Below are positions 21,701 to 35,440 of a stretch of 64,000 nt of DNA, in pieces; positions within the stretch are counted from its first letter, which is position 1, and every line of letters begins with the position of its first letter. The notes below the pieces were generated by a model. The model ran no database searches, was not told the origin of the DNA, and was given only the letters and a program-made list of their open reading frames with translations. Where the stretch lies: assembly GCF_036373705.1 (NCBI RefSeq), contig NC_089864.1, positions 7,338,001-7,402,000 on the forward strand, given 5' to 3'. This DNA comes from Amia ocellicauda (Eukaryota; Chordata; Actinopteri; Amiiformes; Amiidae). Position numbers and translations under genes: made by a program.

Positions 21701-24270
21701 AACTAAAATGCAACGTTTTTTTATTGGAATAAACAGGAGCCCAAAAAGATGTACAGATAAACTTCAAAGTGCTTGTCCCATGGAATTTCAAATATCCTGC
21801 ATAGACTCATCCACAAGGAGTCAGGGAAGACGCTAATGATACCCATATTATAATGGGATGGCAAACGGGGATAAAACGACAAACTTTTATTCAATTGCCC
21901 TTCACATAAATGATAGCATCTGAATATTTATTGTGAAGTGATTATGTACAAGGGCTTAGATCACAGGACACAGCATCTTGCATTCTGAATGCCCACCATG
22001 TTGCTAAGGCCTCCAGAGGTAAACAATTGTTTGGGAACGTGCATGATTAAACACAGCAACATCGCTCTGCTATCTAAATGACATAATTAGCTCAGTAGTG
22101 TCCGGTCCTGGATTTCTCCAGTGTCAGGGAGACTGGGAGTACTAAACATCCTCTGGACTGCATGCTGGTGTCACAGGATGTAATTATTCTCCTTTTATGG
22201 GTTTCTTGTATTAATTATTTTATTTTTTGCACTTTATTCATAGATTGATCCCTTTTCCCGTTTTTCTCTTCTCTTTTTTCTATACAAATGCGTTATTGTT
22301 TGCCAGTTCATTTAATTGAATATGCACGTGTTTTCTCTTCTAATTATTACCTGCAGGAGTTTCTTTCTTTGTGAGCTACAGCTTATTGACATCCGCGCAC
22401 TGATTAGGGCATCTGCTGACTTCACCTTTAACATTTGGCTTTAAAAACAGCTGTAGGTATTCAATTCCAAGCAGACCAGTTATCATGCTTACTCCATCGA
22501 TGCAAGTCAGTGTTGTTAGAAAAATTTGTCATGAGTTCCCTAAGGTCCCACCCCTCTCTGGGTAGGTGTTTCTGTTTTAGATAACCCAGGTGAATGCTGG
22601 TATCCATTTTTAACACTGGGCTGATTGTAATGTCAAGTATGCTTTCAAAGATACATCAGTAACGTTTGCACTGAGAATTGTACAGTAATAATACTTGCTC
22701 CCTAGTTTTGTGCCTTGAAAATGTGTTCAAATAATTTACCCCACTTGCTGCAGTCCCCTCCCCTCCAAATTGTCCTCATCGCCGGAGCATTCAGCGTTCT
22801 GTTGTGATTCTGTAAGCCTCCCCTAATCATCGAGATGAAGGTTGGTTTCGCTGGCCCAGCCATGTGCACTGAAGGTCAGTCTCTGCCCTCATGTCAGCTG
22901 TAATTAGGATGGCAATTGCTCTAACCATAAACACAGACGGCCAGCGTCTAATAGCGAGCCACAAAAGAGGCCAGAGGAAGAAGTAACACACTCCAACTGG
23001 TCAAGTCCAAGCTTGGCTGTTCACAGACACTATAGAGATTGACTGGGAGAGAAATTGAGGTAAAATAAACAGGCTCTTGTTCATTGCCGTTAGAAATTTA
23101 CATTCAGCACAGTTGACCATCTTATTTTTTTCCTCTTCCTCCTTCACATCATTCATCATCTCAACACCATCTCAATGTGACCCAAGCTATATAAAGACTT
23201 AGCTGAGCATGTCTCCTTTAACTGTACAGAACATTTTCTTGGGTGTGAGTCGAATCTCAGCCATTCCTCCGCACGAATTCATCCTCCTGCCACCTGCTCT
23301 GAAGCACTTGTATATTTCCTTCCTCAATTCTCATTTCTAATTGGATCCAACAGCCGGCTCTAAACAGTCTGAGATGAATCTGTTTTGATAGCTCATCGAG
23401 GACACCGTGTCATAACTGACAGGACGTGGCATGTTTGGGACAGACACCTGCTGTGCAAAACAACCTTAAGAACAAAATGATCCTGGAAGGAATGTTAATT
23501 CTCTTTGTAGAGATAAGTAATTGGAGGAATGCTAATTCCACGTACACCAAACTAATTGTCAGGAAAGAGCAAAAAGCTTAATCCAAAAATGTGAAGCCCA
23601 CAGTTGTTTTTTCCACATGCTTAATTAATTTCTAGTATTGGCATGTTTGATATTTTAAACCCTTTCAAATTCCAATGTAATACTAATGCAAAGTGATTAA
23701 ATGATTGCTTGTTAACAAAATTAATCTCTTTTCTAAATATAGACGATAAGGCTGATATACCCTTCTTGGCAGCCGTTCTCTCTTCTTGAGATGGACAACC
23801 TAGTACTTGTGTAACGCAGGTGGAAACTGGATCTACCTGCCCTGGACTGAACATTTCTGCCTGCAGGGCTACTGGAAATCAGTCACCTAAGCCTCTCTAA
23901 TTTATTTTTATTATCATTGAGGTAGTGAGTGTAAGTACTGAAGAATGTTTATGGAGCGCTCGACCACATGACTCTCCTGGCTACTGGCTGCGATTCAATC
24001 TACAATTACCAGAGCGGGCCCCTCGGTCACTCCTTCCCCGACGCTTTTCCATGAGCTTTCTCCTCAAGCTTGAGCCGACTGCCGCGATCATAAATCCCCT
24101 CCAGTTATTGATCTATGCAACACCTGTTTTGTGGAGCAATGTCAATCCTCAGACATTGTGATTTATGTCAGAAAGATATACTGTGCATTACTGATGCAGA
24201 AGGATATGCACTAAAAAATCCTTAATTATGATAAACACCCAAAAGGTAATCTGTTTCCAGGCAGGAGCCA
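18733..24270. other. Intergenic, no gene seen
   Basis: About 5.5 kb without recognisable exons. A short LINE 3'-end relic (about 18810-18880, with CTTGGCCCATCTAGCTCATT) follows the Tc1 element. The rest is AT-rich single-copy-looking DNA. The 22741-22990 part is less AT-rich with few frames and looks like possible non-coding constrained sequence, but I cannot test that here. Confidence 0.45.
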
Positions 24271-24286
24271 GTGCGGTAAGTTACTG

Positions 24287-24445
24287 TTACCATGTTTTTG
24301 CCACAATTGTACCACAATTTTAACATATTCTTACCAATATTTACCAGGTTTTTACCGCAGAACACCACCCTACACTTTACCATTTGTAACCATATTTTTA
24401 CCATGGTAAACTATACTTTACCACGTGTTTACCATGCTACACCTT
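24287..24445 (+). repeat. Degenerate TTTACCA-rich tandem repeat
   Basis: A motif close to TTTACCATG recurs every 10-25 bases (TTTACCAGG, TTTACCGC, TTTACCATT, TTTTACCATGG, TTTACCACG, TTTACCATG). The units are diverged and irregular, so this is an old low-order satellite rather than an active microsatellite. Confidence 0.6.
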
Positions 24446-27400
24446 AATATATATTTATCACAGTACTCCACACTACAATCTTGTAGTGTCACAACCTCAA
24501 ATTTGCCACATGGTCCCGTATTACATTTCTTATCCCTTTGATTACAAACTATCACTGATATTAACTTGCATTCTACTATAAAAAAAAATATATATATCCA
24601 ACAATATATCATGCAAAAGGTATAGTCATGTGCAGAAAAAATATCTTCTGATGCTTTGAATTCTAGTTTATTCTTCTTACGATTGTTATTTAGTAACATC
24701 AAATCATGTGTATCACTGCGTATATATTTAACCAGATCAAATAGGTACTTTATAAATGAAAGTGTAACTTATTGTACAATAAAACAATACACTCCAGCAT
24801 TTCACTTGAAAAGATTTCTCCAGTGTAAAGCCCTCACACAAGGTATTATAAAGTGATTCATTTATTTGGGATTCTTTAATGCATGAAATGATGGGATGCC
24901 ACAAAAATCAAAGTCATTTGTGATGAAAGAATTTTAATTGATTTAAATGTCCAATTCCTGCCAAACAGTTTTGGACTCGGATTCATTCAGTAATTAAAAT
25001 ACCAGTCATACCAATCAAATACCACCATTGCATGTCATTGGAGTAGAAATAAATACAGCAGACTGAATGACTGAGTCAACAGCATCCATTCAGTGATGCG
25101 GGACAGCAATGAAAGAAGCCAAAATAGTAGAGTTTACACACTCATAGCAGGTTGTAGAAAATCCATATTGCATAAATGTATACATTTATTATTATTATTA
25201 ATATTATTAATAACGCCTGCAGGATCTCTCACATGGGCATATTTCAACATGTATGTGATATATTCTTATTAGAAGAATAGTGTTTAATGCTTTATTTTGG
25301 CCTTGGGTATCAGCAAGGTTTGGTGATGTAGATGACACAGATATTATGAGATCAGTACAAGGACGATCTGAGGGAATTCGGCATTCAGAGGCATGTTTGC
25401 AGGTACACAGCAGGCAGGTGCCAAACTAGCAAAGACCAGTGGTGTTGGCAGACGGCGAAGACATCAGTCATCAGTCGATCGGTAATGGAAAAATTAAGGG
25501 AACATCTGTGCCAAGGGAGACAGCTGTGACTGCAGAGATGGGCAGAGGGGGAAAAAAGATGGTTATACAAGCTTTGTGGTTATGATTGCCCTCAAATAAA
25601 AGCTCTGATGGAAGAAGTGTTCGACGCAGGGCAATACACATTCATCTGCACACGACACACGGGTGACACAATTGACGTAAGGAGGACGTACGACCAACCG
25701 TACTAGGTATTCTCAATGAGATATGTTTTTTTAGATAAATACAGTATATGTATATGTATATTTTTGTTCACAGTCTATTTTAATCTTTACTGAAATATTA
25801 ATTTAAAAGTTGAAATTATCATGAAGTGGAGAGCACTAATCAAAGAACTGTAACATTTTGTAATCTTATTTGTGCAAGCATACAGGGGGATACAGACATA
25901 ATTCTGTAGCCCTAAAAAGGACATTTATTTGTCTTTCCTTTACACTGCCACAGCTAGCTTATACAATGCACAAGGTCACTGCTAATCTCTCCTATCTGTT
26001 CCATACTTTGCCAAGCTGAGATACTTCCCTTTTGCCTTGAGACGACTTCTGCTTTCAAGTTGTTTCCATTTTGTATTAGGAGAACTTCCACTGCGAGCAT
26101 TTGTTTTGAAACGAAATACGGCTCCGAGATTATGCAAACAAAAACCTCAGAAAGAGGCAAACTGGGAACAGATGTAGAGTACAGTACCACACACAGAGAA
26201 CGCCCAGGTCTCCCCTCCGAAACAAGCGGCTCTCTGTGGAAGCTGGCGTCACCTCAGTTTATGGCAAACAGACGGGAACTTTGTGATTAAGGTATAAATT
26301 TCCACACTTTGCTCCAAACTGGCTCTCCTGGAAACAAAAAAGCGACTGATTGCTCAGTGTAGCTCTTCATCTGTTGCCATAGGGACCAGGTCAATAATGT
26401 CAGAAACACAGGAAGAGCAGAAATGGTGGAGTTTTTTTATAGATGTATGCATTAGCACAATGCATGTTTTGTGGTGGATCTCTTTGTGCATTGTTTCGCA
26501 CAACCGCACAAGTGTGTTCTTGCCAGGTGAGTCAAGCACGACAAGGGAAATGTTTTAATGTAGTGTGTTAGAGGCCCTTTCTACATACTAGCAGTATCAA
26601 GCCGTTTTTTCCTCTCAGTTTGATTTATATTTTTTCCAAAGTGGATCATAAACACCTCAGCTGTGGCTTGATATCATCTAACTGTAGACTTGATTAAGCA
26701 TTGTAATCTAAGGCAAATGCGTTCACTTGCCACCTCCAGCTTCTGGTTTTAAATATTTAATTCAGACTATAGTTTTGAATCAACAGTTTCTGGTTTCAGC
26801 TTGTCCACTCAATGAATGCTGACAATTTAATGGCTGCTTTTGATGGCATGCAGTTATTGGATTTGACATCCTGGAATTAAAAAGTCTAAGGTCTAGACCA
26901 AATCAAAACTTTGACCTGCCACCAAATAGCAGAATACAAACCAGGGCCCTGTCGCATTTTCATTTACTGTCAACTACTTATAAATCAAAATGCATTGGGT
27001 ACAAGTTTATGATTAACGATTTGTAAGTCACAATTGTGATTTAGTCTAGCCCTCAGTCTTATTTTCTCACCAACAAACTGTGTAATCAATCAGATTGTAT
27101 CGGCTGAATGCATTTATATCGCCAGTCACATTATTAAGAATGATAAAGTCATTAAATCGGTTTGCTGCGTGGACAGAGGGTGGCACTGTGTGAACATCAT
27201 ATCCACACGAGAACAGGACGTTTCACATTGTACATTTCCTTCTGCCAAAGCCTATTCAGTCTGATTTGAATACTCTTTAATGGCTTCCCCCTTATCACCT
27301 TGCGCAGCCTGTCCGATAGAGCTTATGCAAATATACAACTCCATTATACCTTCAAAGGCTTTTGACAAGCGCAGTATTTTCTAATCAAAGCAGCTGACCC

Positions 27401-30400
27401 TGAGTTGCTGAAACAAAGTCATGGAATCACTGATTTAACACCAGGAGTTCTGGACAATGAACTGATTGGAGACATGCCTTAAAGAGTTAAAACCTTTTGT
27501 GTATCGATTACTTGTGAATCCTCAAATGTATTTCCCATGTTTTTGTCTAAGAACATGTTTTCTTAGTCCCGTTTTTGTCTAAGAACTTGTTTTTTTAGTC
27601 CCTGTAAGTGAAGGGCTAGGAAATGGCTTTTATTCCTTCTTGTGGCAACCAAACATGTCTTATTTTTTGCATTTCCAAATACAGCGCAACATGTATCTAA
27701 AAAATAATAATAACGACATACATGTCTCATTTCTTTAAAACATGTACATCAACAAAAGTGGTTGTTTCCCAATTGCCTGTTAATTTATGTATGAATGTGT
27801 TCATTGTGTATTGAACATCTACACCTTTCCTGTGAAACATGGCTTTGTGCTTGTAAAGTGCATGTTGATTTTAGAGTAAAATATTTCAGGGCATTACCTC
27901 TGGGATGCTAAGGAGGGAGCTGTCATCCCACCCGTGGTAGACCTGGAGAAAGAAATAAATCACATCTCCAGATATGAGTATCTGAAAAAAACTATCACAT
28001 AGTAAAACATTCATACTGACATTTCTATTATTGACAGAAATGCACAATTCTGTCAGTTTGCAATTAAGTTTTAGACCTTTCTAGGAAATTTGAAATAAAC
28101 CATCTCATGTTTACCGGGCCTTCAATTCAGTAGGTATTGCAACAGAAGTGGGAGTAAAATTATTATGATTACAATGTTCATAGGACATGGAACTCGAAAC
28201 GTGACAGTGATCAATAACATTATTTTTGCAATGCATGATAAGTTATTTAAGTTCACTAACAATCAGTCAAAACCGTTTCACAGACTTGTATGACCAGCAT
28301 GAAAGTGAGGTAAATAAATAGCTCAGCATCTAAGTAGCTGGAACTTGGTGTATTTTTTTAAATATATATGTATATACAAACTCACAGGAGGACATTGTGC
28401 CCCTGATGGAATAAATGAGGCATAGAAACAACTAGGAGGCGTCATGTTGTTTGAAAACAGTCCAGCCTCTTTCACAGAGCCGGCGTGTCTCGGGGGGAAG
28501 AATGAAACACACATTGTGACCCGGGTAACCTGCGGGAGCCAGAAACCCAGCCGGGCTGCCGACCAGGGGAAGCGACGCGCCCAGCTGAACACTTGAGTGA
28601 TTATGCGATGTTCATTGCCTTCCACACACACAGGGTCACATGACTCGCTGTTACAACTGGAATTTCCAATCTTTCTCAGTTCAGTTCAAGGTCCCGGTCC
28701 AGGAAATGTCGAGGTGTTTGTAAACAAAGGGGGAAGTGTGTGTGTGTGGGGGGGTTGTGTTGTGTAAAGAACAGGATCTGGTAAAAGGGAATTGAACAGG
28801 GTGAATCGGAGAATAAAGTTGTAAGAACATAATACATTATCTTTGACTGCAGTGAAACCAGAAACTGGTCCTTATACAAGAGGAAATAATTGTTCATGTA
28901 AATATATCGATATGTATTTTATTCCTTTTCTTTTTTTTAATTTAAACATCTTTTATATGGATTTTAAGATTCTCTCTGTCTCTTGATTTCTGTCGAGTGG
29001 CAGTGACACATTTACACACCTCCTATATCCCCTTATGCAAGTCGACCTTGGTAAATGTACCATCACGTTTTTGCAGTATTAACATGGTTTCAATGTGGTT
29101 CTGGCATGTTTAAACCATGGCTTACTCACACCCCACTGTAGTAAAGCCGAGTGTTGAACGCATGGGAAACCACAATACAACTGCATATGCATGTCACAAG
29201 TGCATGCATCCTATAATAAATCCACCAAGGCTAACTTGCACAAAGGTTAACTCAGTTCAGTCAGTTGGAATCCTGTTCTCTTTTTTCTCCTGGCGGTACG
29301 CAAGTTTAACTACCAATCACAGTTTCAAATGAAGGGCGTGAATACTTTCCACTACAGTAGTATATGTATGTGTTGTTACAGTTCATACCTGAGGTGTTCT
29401 TTGGGACCAAGGGCAAGACTCGATAACGATAACGGGGCATCACAAGACAGACCTCTTCACAACATCACAACATCGCAAACTGTTCATCACAGAAGCTTTC
29501 ATATGAAACAACTTGAACATGACCACTGGTGCAACTGAAGCGTTTGCATATACAGGCCTAATTCAGTCTCCTCCCCCAACCCTTCTTTCATAAATTCAGC
29601 CTGATTTCAGAATGAATGGATTGATAAATAATGTATTCCTCAGAGCTGCCAGTTCCTCACTTGAGCTCCGTCCACAGACAGACTCCAACCATCTGATCGC
29701 TGATAGAGACAGCAGTATCAATTATTGCCTTGGGCGGCCTGTGCCTCTTCTGAAATATGGCCCTTGTTACACAGGCCTGTTAATCAGAATAATTATTTGC
29801 ATTTATATGTGTGTTATTTCGAAATACGTCAAATGCTTGTGGCCAATTGTTGTTGTTTAGTCCTTTAACTTAAAGTTCAAAATGGAGTTTGCCGGTCAAA
29901 AGTTCTTCGGCTGGTCAATCGTATATTCCTCAAAATCTGGAGATTACACAGGATCATGTGCTGGACTTTAAATCAGATTTGAACTGGACAGCTTGTTGTG
30001 GGAAGTGCTGTGGAGACTGTAGATTTTGACCACGTGTGTCAGCTAGATGCTTGCCATTTGTGAGGTGCACTGTGACACCACATGATCGAGGCATGACAGT
30101 AAATTGACAGACCATTACAGACAATCGGTGTGATTTAAGATAAAACGGAATAATAAGCAGGAGAGACAGTAGAAAAGTAATAACAGCTGACTGCCTGAGG
30201 ACAAACAGACGGCTTTGTTGCCAAGAGGATTCTGGGTAAAGCCTTTTCAAGCTCGCCGCAGAATTATTAGTTAAGTGATACTCTTGATGTATTATTTGTT
30301 ATATGCTTTGATGTATTGCTTTCACGATAAAACTTACCGTTGTGATATTTACTAATTCAGTGATTAACATCCTACCAAAATGGAGGAGAGGTAATTTTTT

Positions 30401-33400
30401 CCAACCACTGAAACCATTACCAGTAAGAAAGATATGTATATCTGGGGGAACTACATTAATACACAGGTTTGGAAAATAACACTGAAGGAAGTGTGTCAAA
30501 AGTCAATGGTCACCTGCTAAACAAATACAGCTTAAGAAATAACAAACGCTGTCCATTGCCGTAACATGTATTGCAGAACTGTTCTGTTTTTTTTCTCCCC
30601 ACATTGCACACATTAAAAATCTGTACTCTGCACTGTGTGTTGCAACAGAGTTTTTGTTCCAGCACACTTTCCAAAGATTAACAGTCTGTTTGAATACTTG
30701 TGCCACAGCTGACTGTTGAAGGAGCTCTGATGTGAACCACCTGGATGTGGAAACAGATTTGGAGTTAAGGCCCACCGAGGGCTGCGTCACATGAGCAGGA
30801 TTACAGGGTCACACTTGAGTTGGACACTAAAATACAGTGGGTGACCCTATTATAGGGCGCTTAAATTGTGAAACCTCATTTTCTTTTGTTCCTGTGATGT
30901 CAGCCTCCATAGTATTCATCTCTGGGATTAACAAAAAGTGCAACAGTTTGATATGAGCTAGTTATAATAGATGATTTCTTGTGAAACTTAATAGCGTGTC
31001 TTTGATCTAAACATTCATTCAATTAATATGTAAAGGGAGCAAAAGCACATATAAGCACTTAATTACCACCAGGATTAGGCACTTCTGACTTCAATTGACC
31101 CTGTTTGTGAAATGCACTTTCAAAGGGACAGGTTTGCTCTGTCTTTGATTTAGAGATTTGATGTGCAATTGAAATCAGAAGCCCGTTGATTGCTGGTGAG
31201 GAAAGGATAAGCCTGGCCCTTTCAGACCCTCAATCGGTCTTCCCTTTCAGTAGCAACTGCTTGTTTGTATGTCTATTCTATTCTATTGACATTTACCTAT
31301 TGAGAGAAACTTTGATTTCTCTTTAAAAATGCCTCACAAGACACTCTTGCTGGTGATGAGCAACTATGGATGCCAGATTGCCTTGTGTTTTTGAGCCATA
31401 GTAACAATACAGCCCACCAAGTGATACATTTGTGGGGGTAAGTGAGATAAAAAATACAGTCAAACAAATCTTGTCTTATATTTAATTCTGAAGCCGAAAA
31501 TAACCTTTTTAACTAATTCTTAGTGAGATAACAGGAAGATTGTTTGGGTGACGCTGTAACGTGAACATGTGACTTGATAAACAGCTGATAAGATGGTCAT
31601 TCTTGTTCTTTCCATTCCTAAACACCTTCTCTGTACAGTAAACAGAAAAAAAGAAAAGTAAACATAGCTTTTAAATAATCCCTGTTCATAGCAACTATGA
31701 AACTTTATAGTAAATCTGTGAGAGGAAAAAGAAAACCGTTCAATACAAATATACCACTTGATCTGGTTTCAACAGAATGACTAGGCTTTGGGCTGCTTGT
31801 TTTGACACGCAGCAGTAACAGTTTTATTTTCCAAAGATGGCAGAGCTTCTATAGAACAGAGTTTACTGATAAAAATAGCAACTGCTCTTTCTGTAAAAGC
31901 CGCATGTGCTTTTCAAATGCGCTACTGACCTTCACACCCTAACCTTTTGTGTTCATGAACATATGATCTCCTGCTTTCTGACAACACCTCTGAAGTTTTC
32001 CCTATTGATCAGAATTTGTAATAACAGCAAAATAAAATGGTGCTACATGAAACGGTAACATAATACCTGACCTTGGGAGAGAAATACTACCCATTCTGTG
32101 TGTCCACCAACAGTTCAGTCTATTGTGCCCACATTCCACATCCTAGTCAATGGGTTTCTTTTTTTAAATTCCTTAATAGAAAATAATAATAATAACCCAC
32201 TTTTAACTCTTTAAAATGTACCTCTCCTTTCTCTCTTTCTCTGGAGCCTCTAGTATAAGGCAGTTGCATTGTATTTATATATCATTATAAAATATACTAA
32301 GTTATCAATTAACAATTAATTAATTAATAGTATATGTGCATTCAGTCTCAAGCTTGTACTTCTTCTCAATAAAGAGCAATCTCTGTGTCACATCCACATT
32401 ACAGAGAGCTTCACTAGCTGGTGATGTGGGTCTCCCAAAAATAGTTTACTATGAAATTGGTATTGTATTGTTTTGACATGGTATTGCTTTCTTGCTTTGC
32501 TTGTTTTCAGGTTCATAAATTCAGTCAGTGTGTTCTAGTACGAGTTCAGTTCGCGGAAGTTTTGTTCGGTTATTAATATCACGCGGAAATTGAGTGTCAT
32601 ATATAAACACATTTCTGTTAACATAGAAACAAATATATTTGTACAAGGGTCGTGAGCTTTTTTACTGTTTGGCATACCTACAGAAATGTAATGTTTTCAT
32701 TTTAGCTCTGGACAAAAGTTCATATTGTACTGGGAAATGTTTGTGTGAATTGGCTTTCTGGAAGAGGAGGCAGGTGTTTCACTGTCATTTATGAGGTCAT
32801 CCTGTAAGAATAACATACATATGGGATGACATTCATTTAAAACAACCCCATTTATATGAAAGACAAAACTAACTACTTCAGGCAGATTGTACTGGAATAA
32901 GAAAGTTTCTATTTTCCTTGTGAACAAATTCCCCAAATCTCCTGTGTTGTTGGAAAGAAGAAAAGGATAACTCTGGCTTCACTGTTTATCCCGCAGTTGT
33001 GGACACAGCAACACTTCATGTTGTCTACGGAAACTCGGTTGACTTGATAATAATAACAATATGTTCAGTAATTAATGCTAGACCCCCTTTAATGAAACAA
33101 GGACACACGATGCAGATCTGTGTTTTAATTTATACTCTCTAATGAATTGTGAAATATAGGCATTTTAAATCATTGAGCAGATGCTAAACGTTCAGTTCTG
33201 CTTTATTGAATTAGTACTGTACATATAGGGGTCTATTTTAATATCATGTGGCATGTGTTTCATCGATATATTTAAAATTTAAAGTCTGCTATTTCCTTTT
33301 ATTTAGGCATTCTGATTTCTATTTCTCTTGGGATTCCATCTAAAATCCCAAGTTGGGGATTTGTATTTTTTAGGATGTTTTAATGTTGTTTTTTTTCTTT

Positions 33401-33659
33401 GCCTCACTAATAGCACTGAATAAGGGCTGACATTTAAAAAAATAATTACTAGATTTCAATAAAGGACATCAAGTCATGAATAAAACATGTATCTCTCCGC
33501 ATATATTTAAAAGACCTTTAAAGCCCATGTAGGATTTAGTGTCTAACTGTGTTAATACTTCCCTTTTTGATTGTATAACTGTTTGCTGAAATTACATTTA
33601 CCAACTTCCACAGATTCATTTATACTGATTATGTGTTAAGAACAGGTGCAATTTTGAAA
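24446..33659. other. Intergenic, no gene seen
   Basis: About 9 kb without a supported gene. It contains a 32 bp tandem duplication (27539-27602), a short G+C- and CpG-rich patch (28470-28600) and AT-rich sequence. Reading frames of 60-100 codons occur at chance frequency and show no domain motif. Confidence 0.45.
27539..27602 (+). repeat. Two-copy 32 bp tandem duplication
   Basis: GTTTTTGTCTAAGAAC followed by a T-rich half ending TTAGTCCC occurs twice in direct succession, 27539-27570 and 27571-27602, with three mismatches. Confidence 0.85.
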
Positions 33660-34109
33660 AACATAATATATATTTTGTTATATTGAGGGCAACATACAAT
33701 ATATCACATTATTTATATATGTATATATGTGTGTGTGCGTGTGTAGCAGTTCAATAATGGAGATCAGTTCATGCATATTACATTGATTATTCTGCGAAAT
33801 TTCAGCTACCACCGCCGAGCCCACCTCCAACATGTCCACGCCATTGTGCTCAAGGCAACGCTGACAACTATGCACTTTGGCGGTCAGTATTTTCACTCAG
33901 ACTTCATTAGCCATTATGGGATTGGCCAGAAGACTGTGCTTTGTGTCGTGATCCCCGGGTAGTGTTGAGCTGTTGGTTCACGACAGACTCAAAGTCTTAG
34001 GAAGCCGCATATTGTGACATCAAGCCATCATTACCTGCTGCCACAGAAGTCCATGTTATAAGTGTATGATTAGATGGTTTCAGACCCAATTATCTACAAT
34101 ATGTGTTGA

Positions 34110-34182
34110 TTCTTGAAGTGTGGAGCCCAGAACTGTATAAAGTATCCAGATGAGCTCTAACTAGTGCATTGTACAGTCTTAA
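34110..34182 (-). mobile_element. Short LINE fragment, same family as the 8.0 kb copy
   Basis: On the minus strand the sequence matches 8050-8120 closely (AGACTGTACAATGC, then AGTTAGAGCTCATCTG, then CAGTTCTGGGCTCCACACTT). It ends 35 bp from the DD36E transposon at 34218. Confidence 0.75.
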
Positions 34183-34217
34183 CAGTAGCATATATAGGAC
34201 CAGTTTATTTGTTTATA

Positions 34218-35438
34218 CACTCACCTAAAGGATTATTAGGAACACCATACTAATACTGTGTTTGACCCCCTTTCGCCTTCAGAACTGCCTTAATTCTACG
34301 TGGCATTGATTCAACAAGGTGCTGAAAGCATTCTTTAGAAATGTTGGCCCATATTGATAGGATAGCATCTTGCAGTTGATGGAGATTTGTGGGATGCACA
34401 TCCAGGGCACGAAGCTCCCGTTCCACCACATCCCAAAGATGCTCTATTGGGTTGAGATCTGGTGACTGTGGGGGCCAGTTTAGTACAGCGAACTCATTGT
34501 CATGTTCAAGAAACCAATTTGAAATGATTCGACCTTTGTGACATGGTGCATTATCCTGCTGGAAGTAGCCATCAGAGGATGGGTACATGGTGGTCATAAA
34601 GGGATGGACATGGTCAGAAACAATGCTCAGGTAGGCCGTGGCATTTAAACGATGCCCAATTGGCACTAAGGGGCCTAAAGTGTGCCAAGAAAACATCCCC
34701 CACACCATTACACCACCACCACCAGCCTGCACAGTGGTAACAAGGCATGATGGATCCATGTTCTCATTCTGTTTACGCCAAATTCTGACTCTACCATCTG
34801 AATGTCTCAACAGAAATCGAGACTCATCAGACCAGGCAACATTTTTCCAGTCTTCAACTGTCCAATTTTGGTGAGCTTGTGCAAATTGTAGCCTCTTTTT
34901 CCTATTTGTAGTGGAGATGAGTGGTACCCGGTGGGGTCTTCTGCTGTTGTAGCCCATCAGCCTCAAGGTTGTACGTGTTGTGGCTTCACAAATGCTTTGC
35001 TGCATACCTCGGTTGTAACGAGTGGTTATTTCAGTCAAAGTTGCTCTTCTATCAGCTTGAATCAGTCGGCCCATTCTCCTCTGACCTCTAGCATCAACAA
35101 GGCCTTTTCGCCCACAGGACTGCCGCATACTGGATGTTTTTCCCTTTTCACACCATTCTTTGTAAACCCTAGAACTGGTTGTGCGTGAAAATCCCAGTAA
35201 CTGAGCAGATTGTGAAATACTCAGACCGGCCCGTCTGGCACCAACAACCATGCCACGCTCAAAATTGCTTAAATCACCTTTCTTTCCCATTCAGACATTC
35301 AGTTTGGAGTTCAGGAGATTGTCTTGACCAGGACCACACCCCTAAATGCATTGAAGCAACTGCCATGTGATTGGTTGGTTAGATAATTGCATTAATGAGA
35401 AATTGAACAGGTGTTCCTAATAATCCTTTAGGTGAGTG
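34218..35438 (-). mobile_element. Intact Tc1/mariner transposon with DD36E (Incomer-like) transposase
   Basis: The element is 1221 bp with perfectly identical 29 bp terminal inverted repeats (34218-34246 and 35410-35438, each starting CACTCACCTAAAGG). It is flanked by TA at 34216-34217 and 35439-35440. One uninterrupted transposase frame fills the interior on the minus strand, ending a few bases from the inner edge of the left repeat. Perfect repeats, perfect target duplication and an open frame mean a young insertion. Confidence 0.96.
34250..35290 (-). CDS. Tc1/mariner DD36E transposase, full-length open frame (346 aa)
   Basis: The frame starts MGKKGDLSNFERGMVVG and has no stop or frameshift. 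Residues about 8-60 form a first helix-turn-helix (ISQSAQLLGFSRTTSSRVYKEW); a basic linker near 60-72 (CGRKGLVDARGQRR) and a second helix-turn-helix follow. The catalytic triad is visible: D155 in WSDES, D246 in FQQDNAPCH and E283 in SPDLNPIEHLWD. There are 36 residues between D246 and E283, where classic Tc1 elements have 34. That spacing defines the DD36E (Incomer) group reported from animals including fishes. Cut-and-paste DNA transposition in the nucleus is the family role. No host intron or promoter features are seen. Activity is inferred from intactness only. Confidence 0.93.
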   Translation of the reverse strand: MGKKGDLSNFERGMVVGARRAGLSISQSAQLLGFSRTTSSRVYKEWCEKGKTSSMRQSCGRKGLVDARGQRRMGRLIQADRRATLTEITTRYNRGMQQSICEATTRTTLRLMGYNSRRPHRVPLISTTNRKKRLQFAQAHQNWTVEDWKNVAWSDESRFLLRHSDGRVRIWRKQNENMDPSCLVTTVQAGGGGVMVWGMFSWHTLGPLVPIGHRLNATAYLSIVSDHVHPFMTTMYPSSDGYFQQDNAPCHKGRIISNWFLEHDNEFAVLNWPPQSPDLNPIEHLWDVVERELRALDVHPTNLHQLQDAILSIWANISKECFQHLVESMPRRIKAVLKAKGGQTQY

Positions 35439-35440
35439 TA

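Noticed and set aside
28323..28631. 102-codon minus-strand frame over the CpG patch
   Set aside because: No recognisable motif and no splice-site or start support; kept only as a possible regulatory patch.
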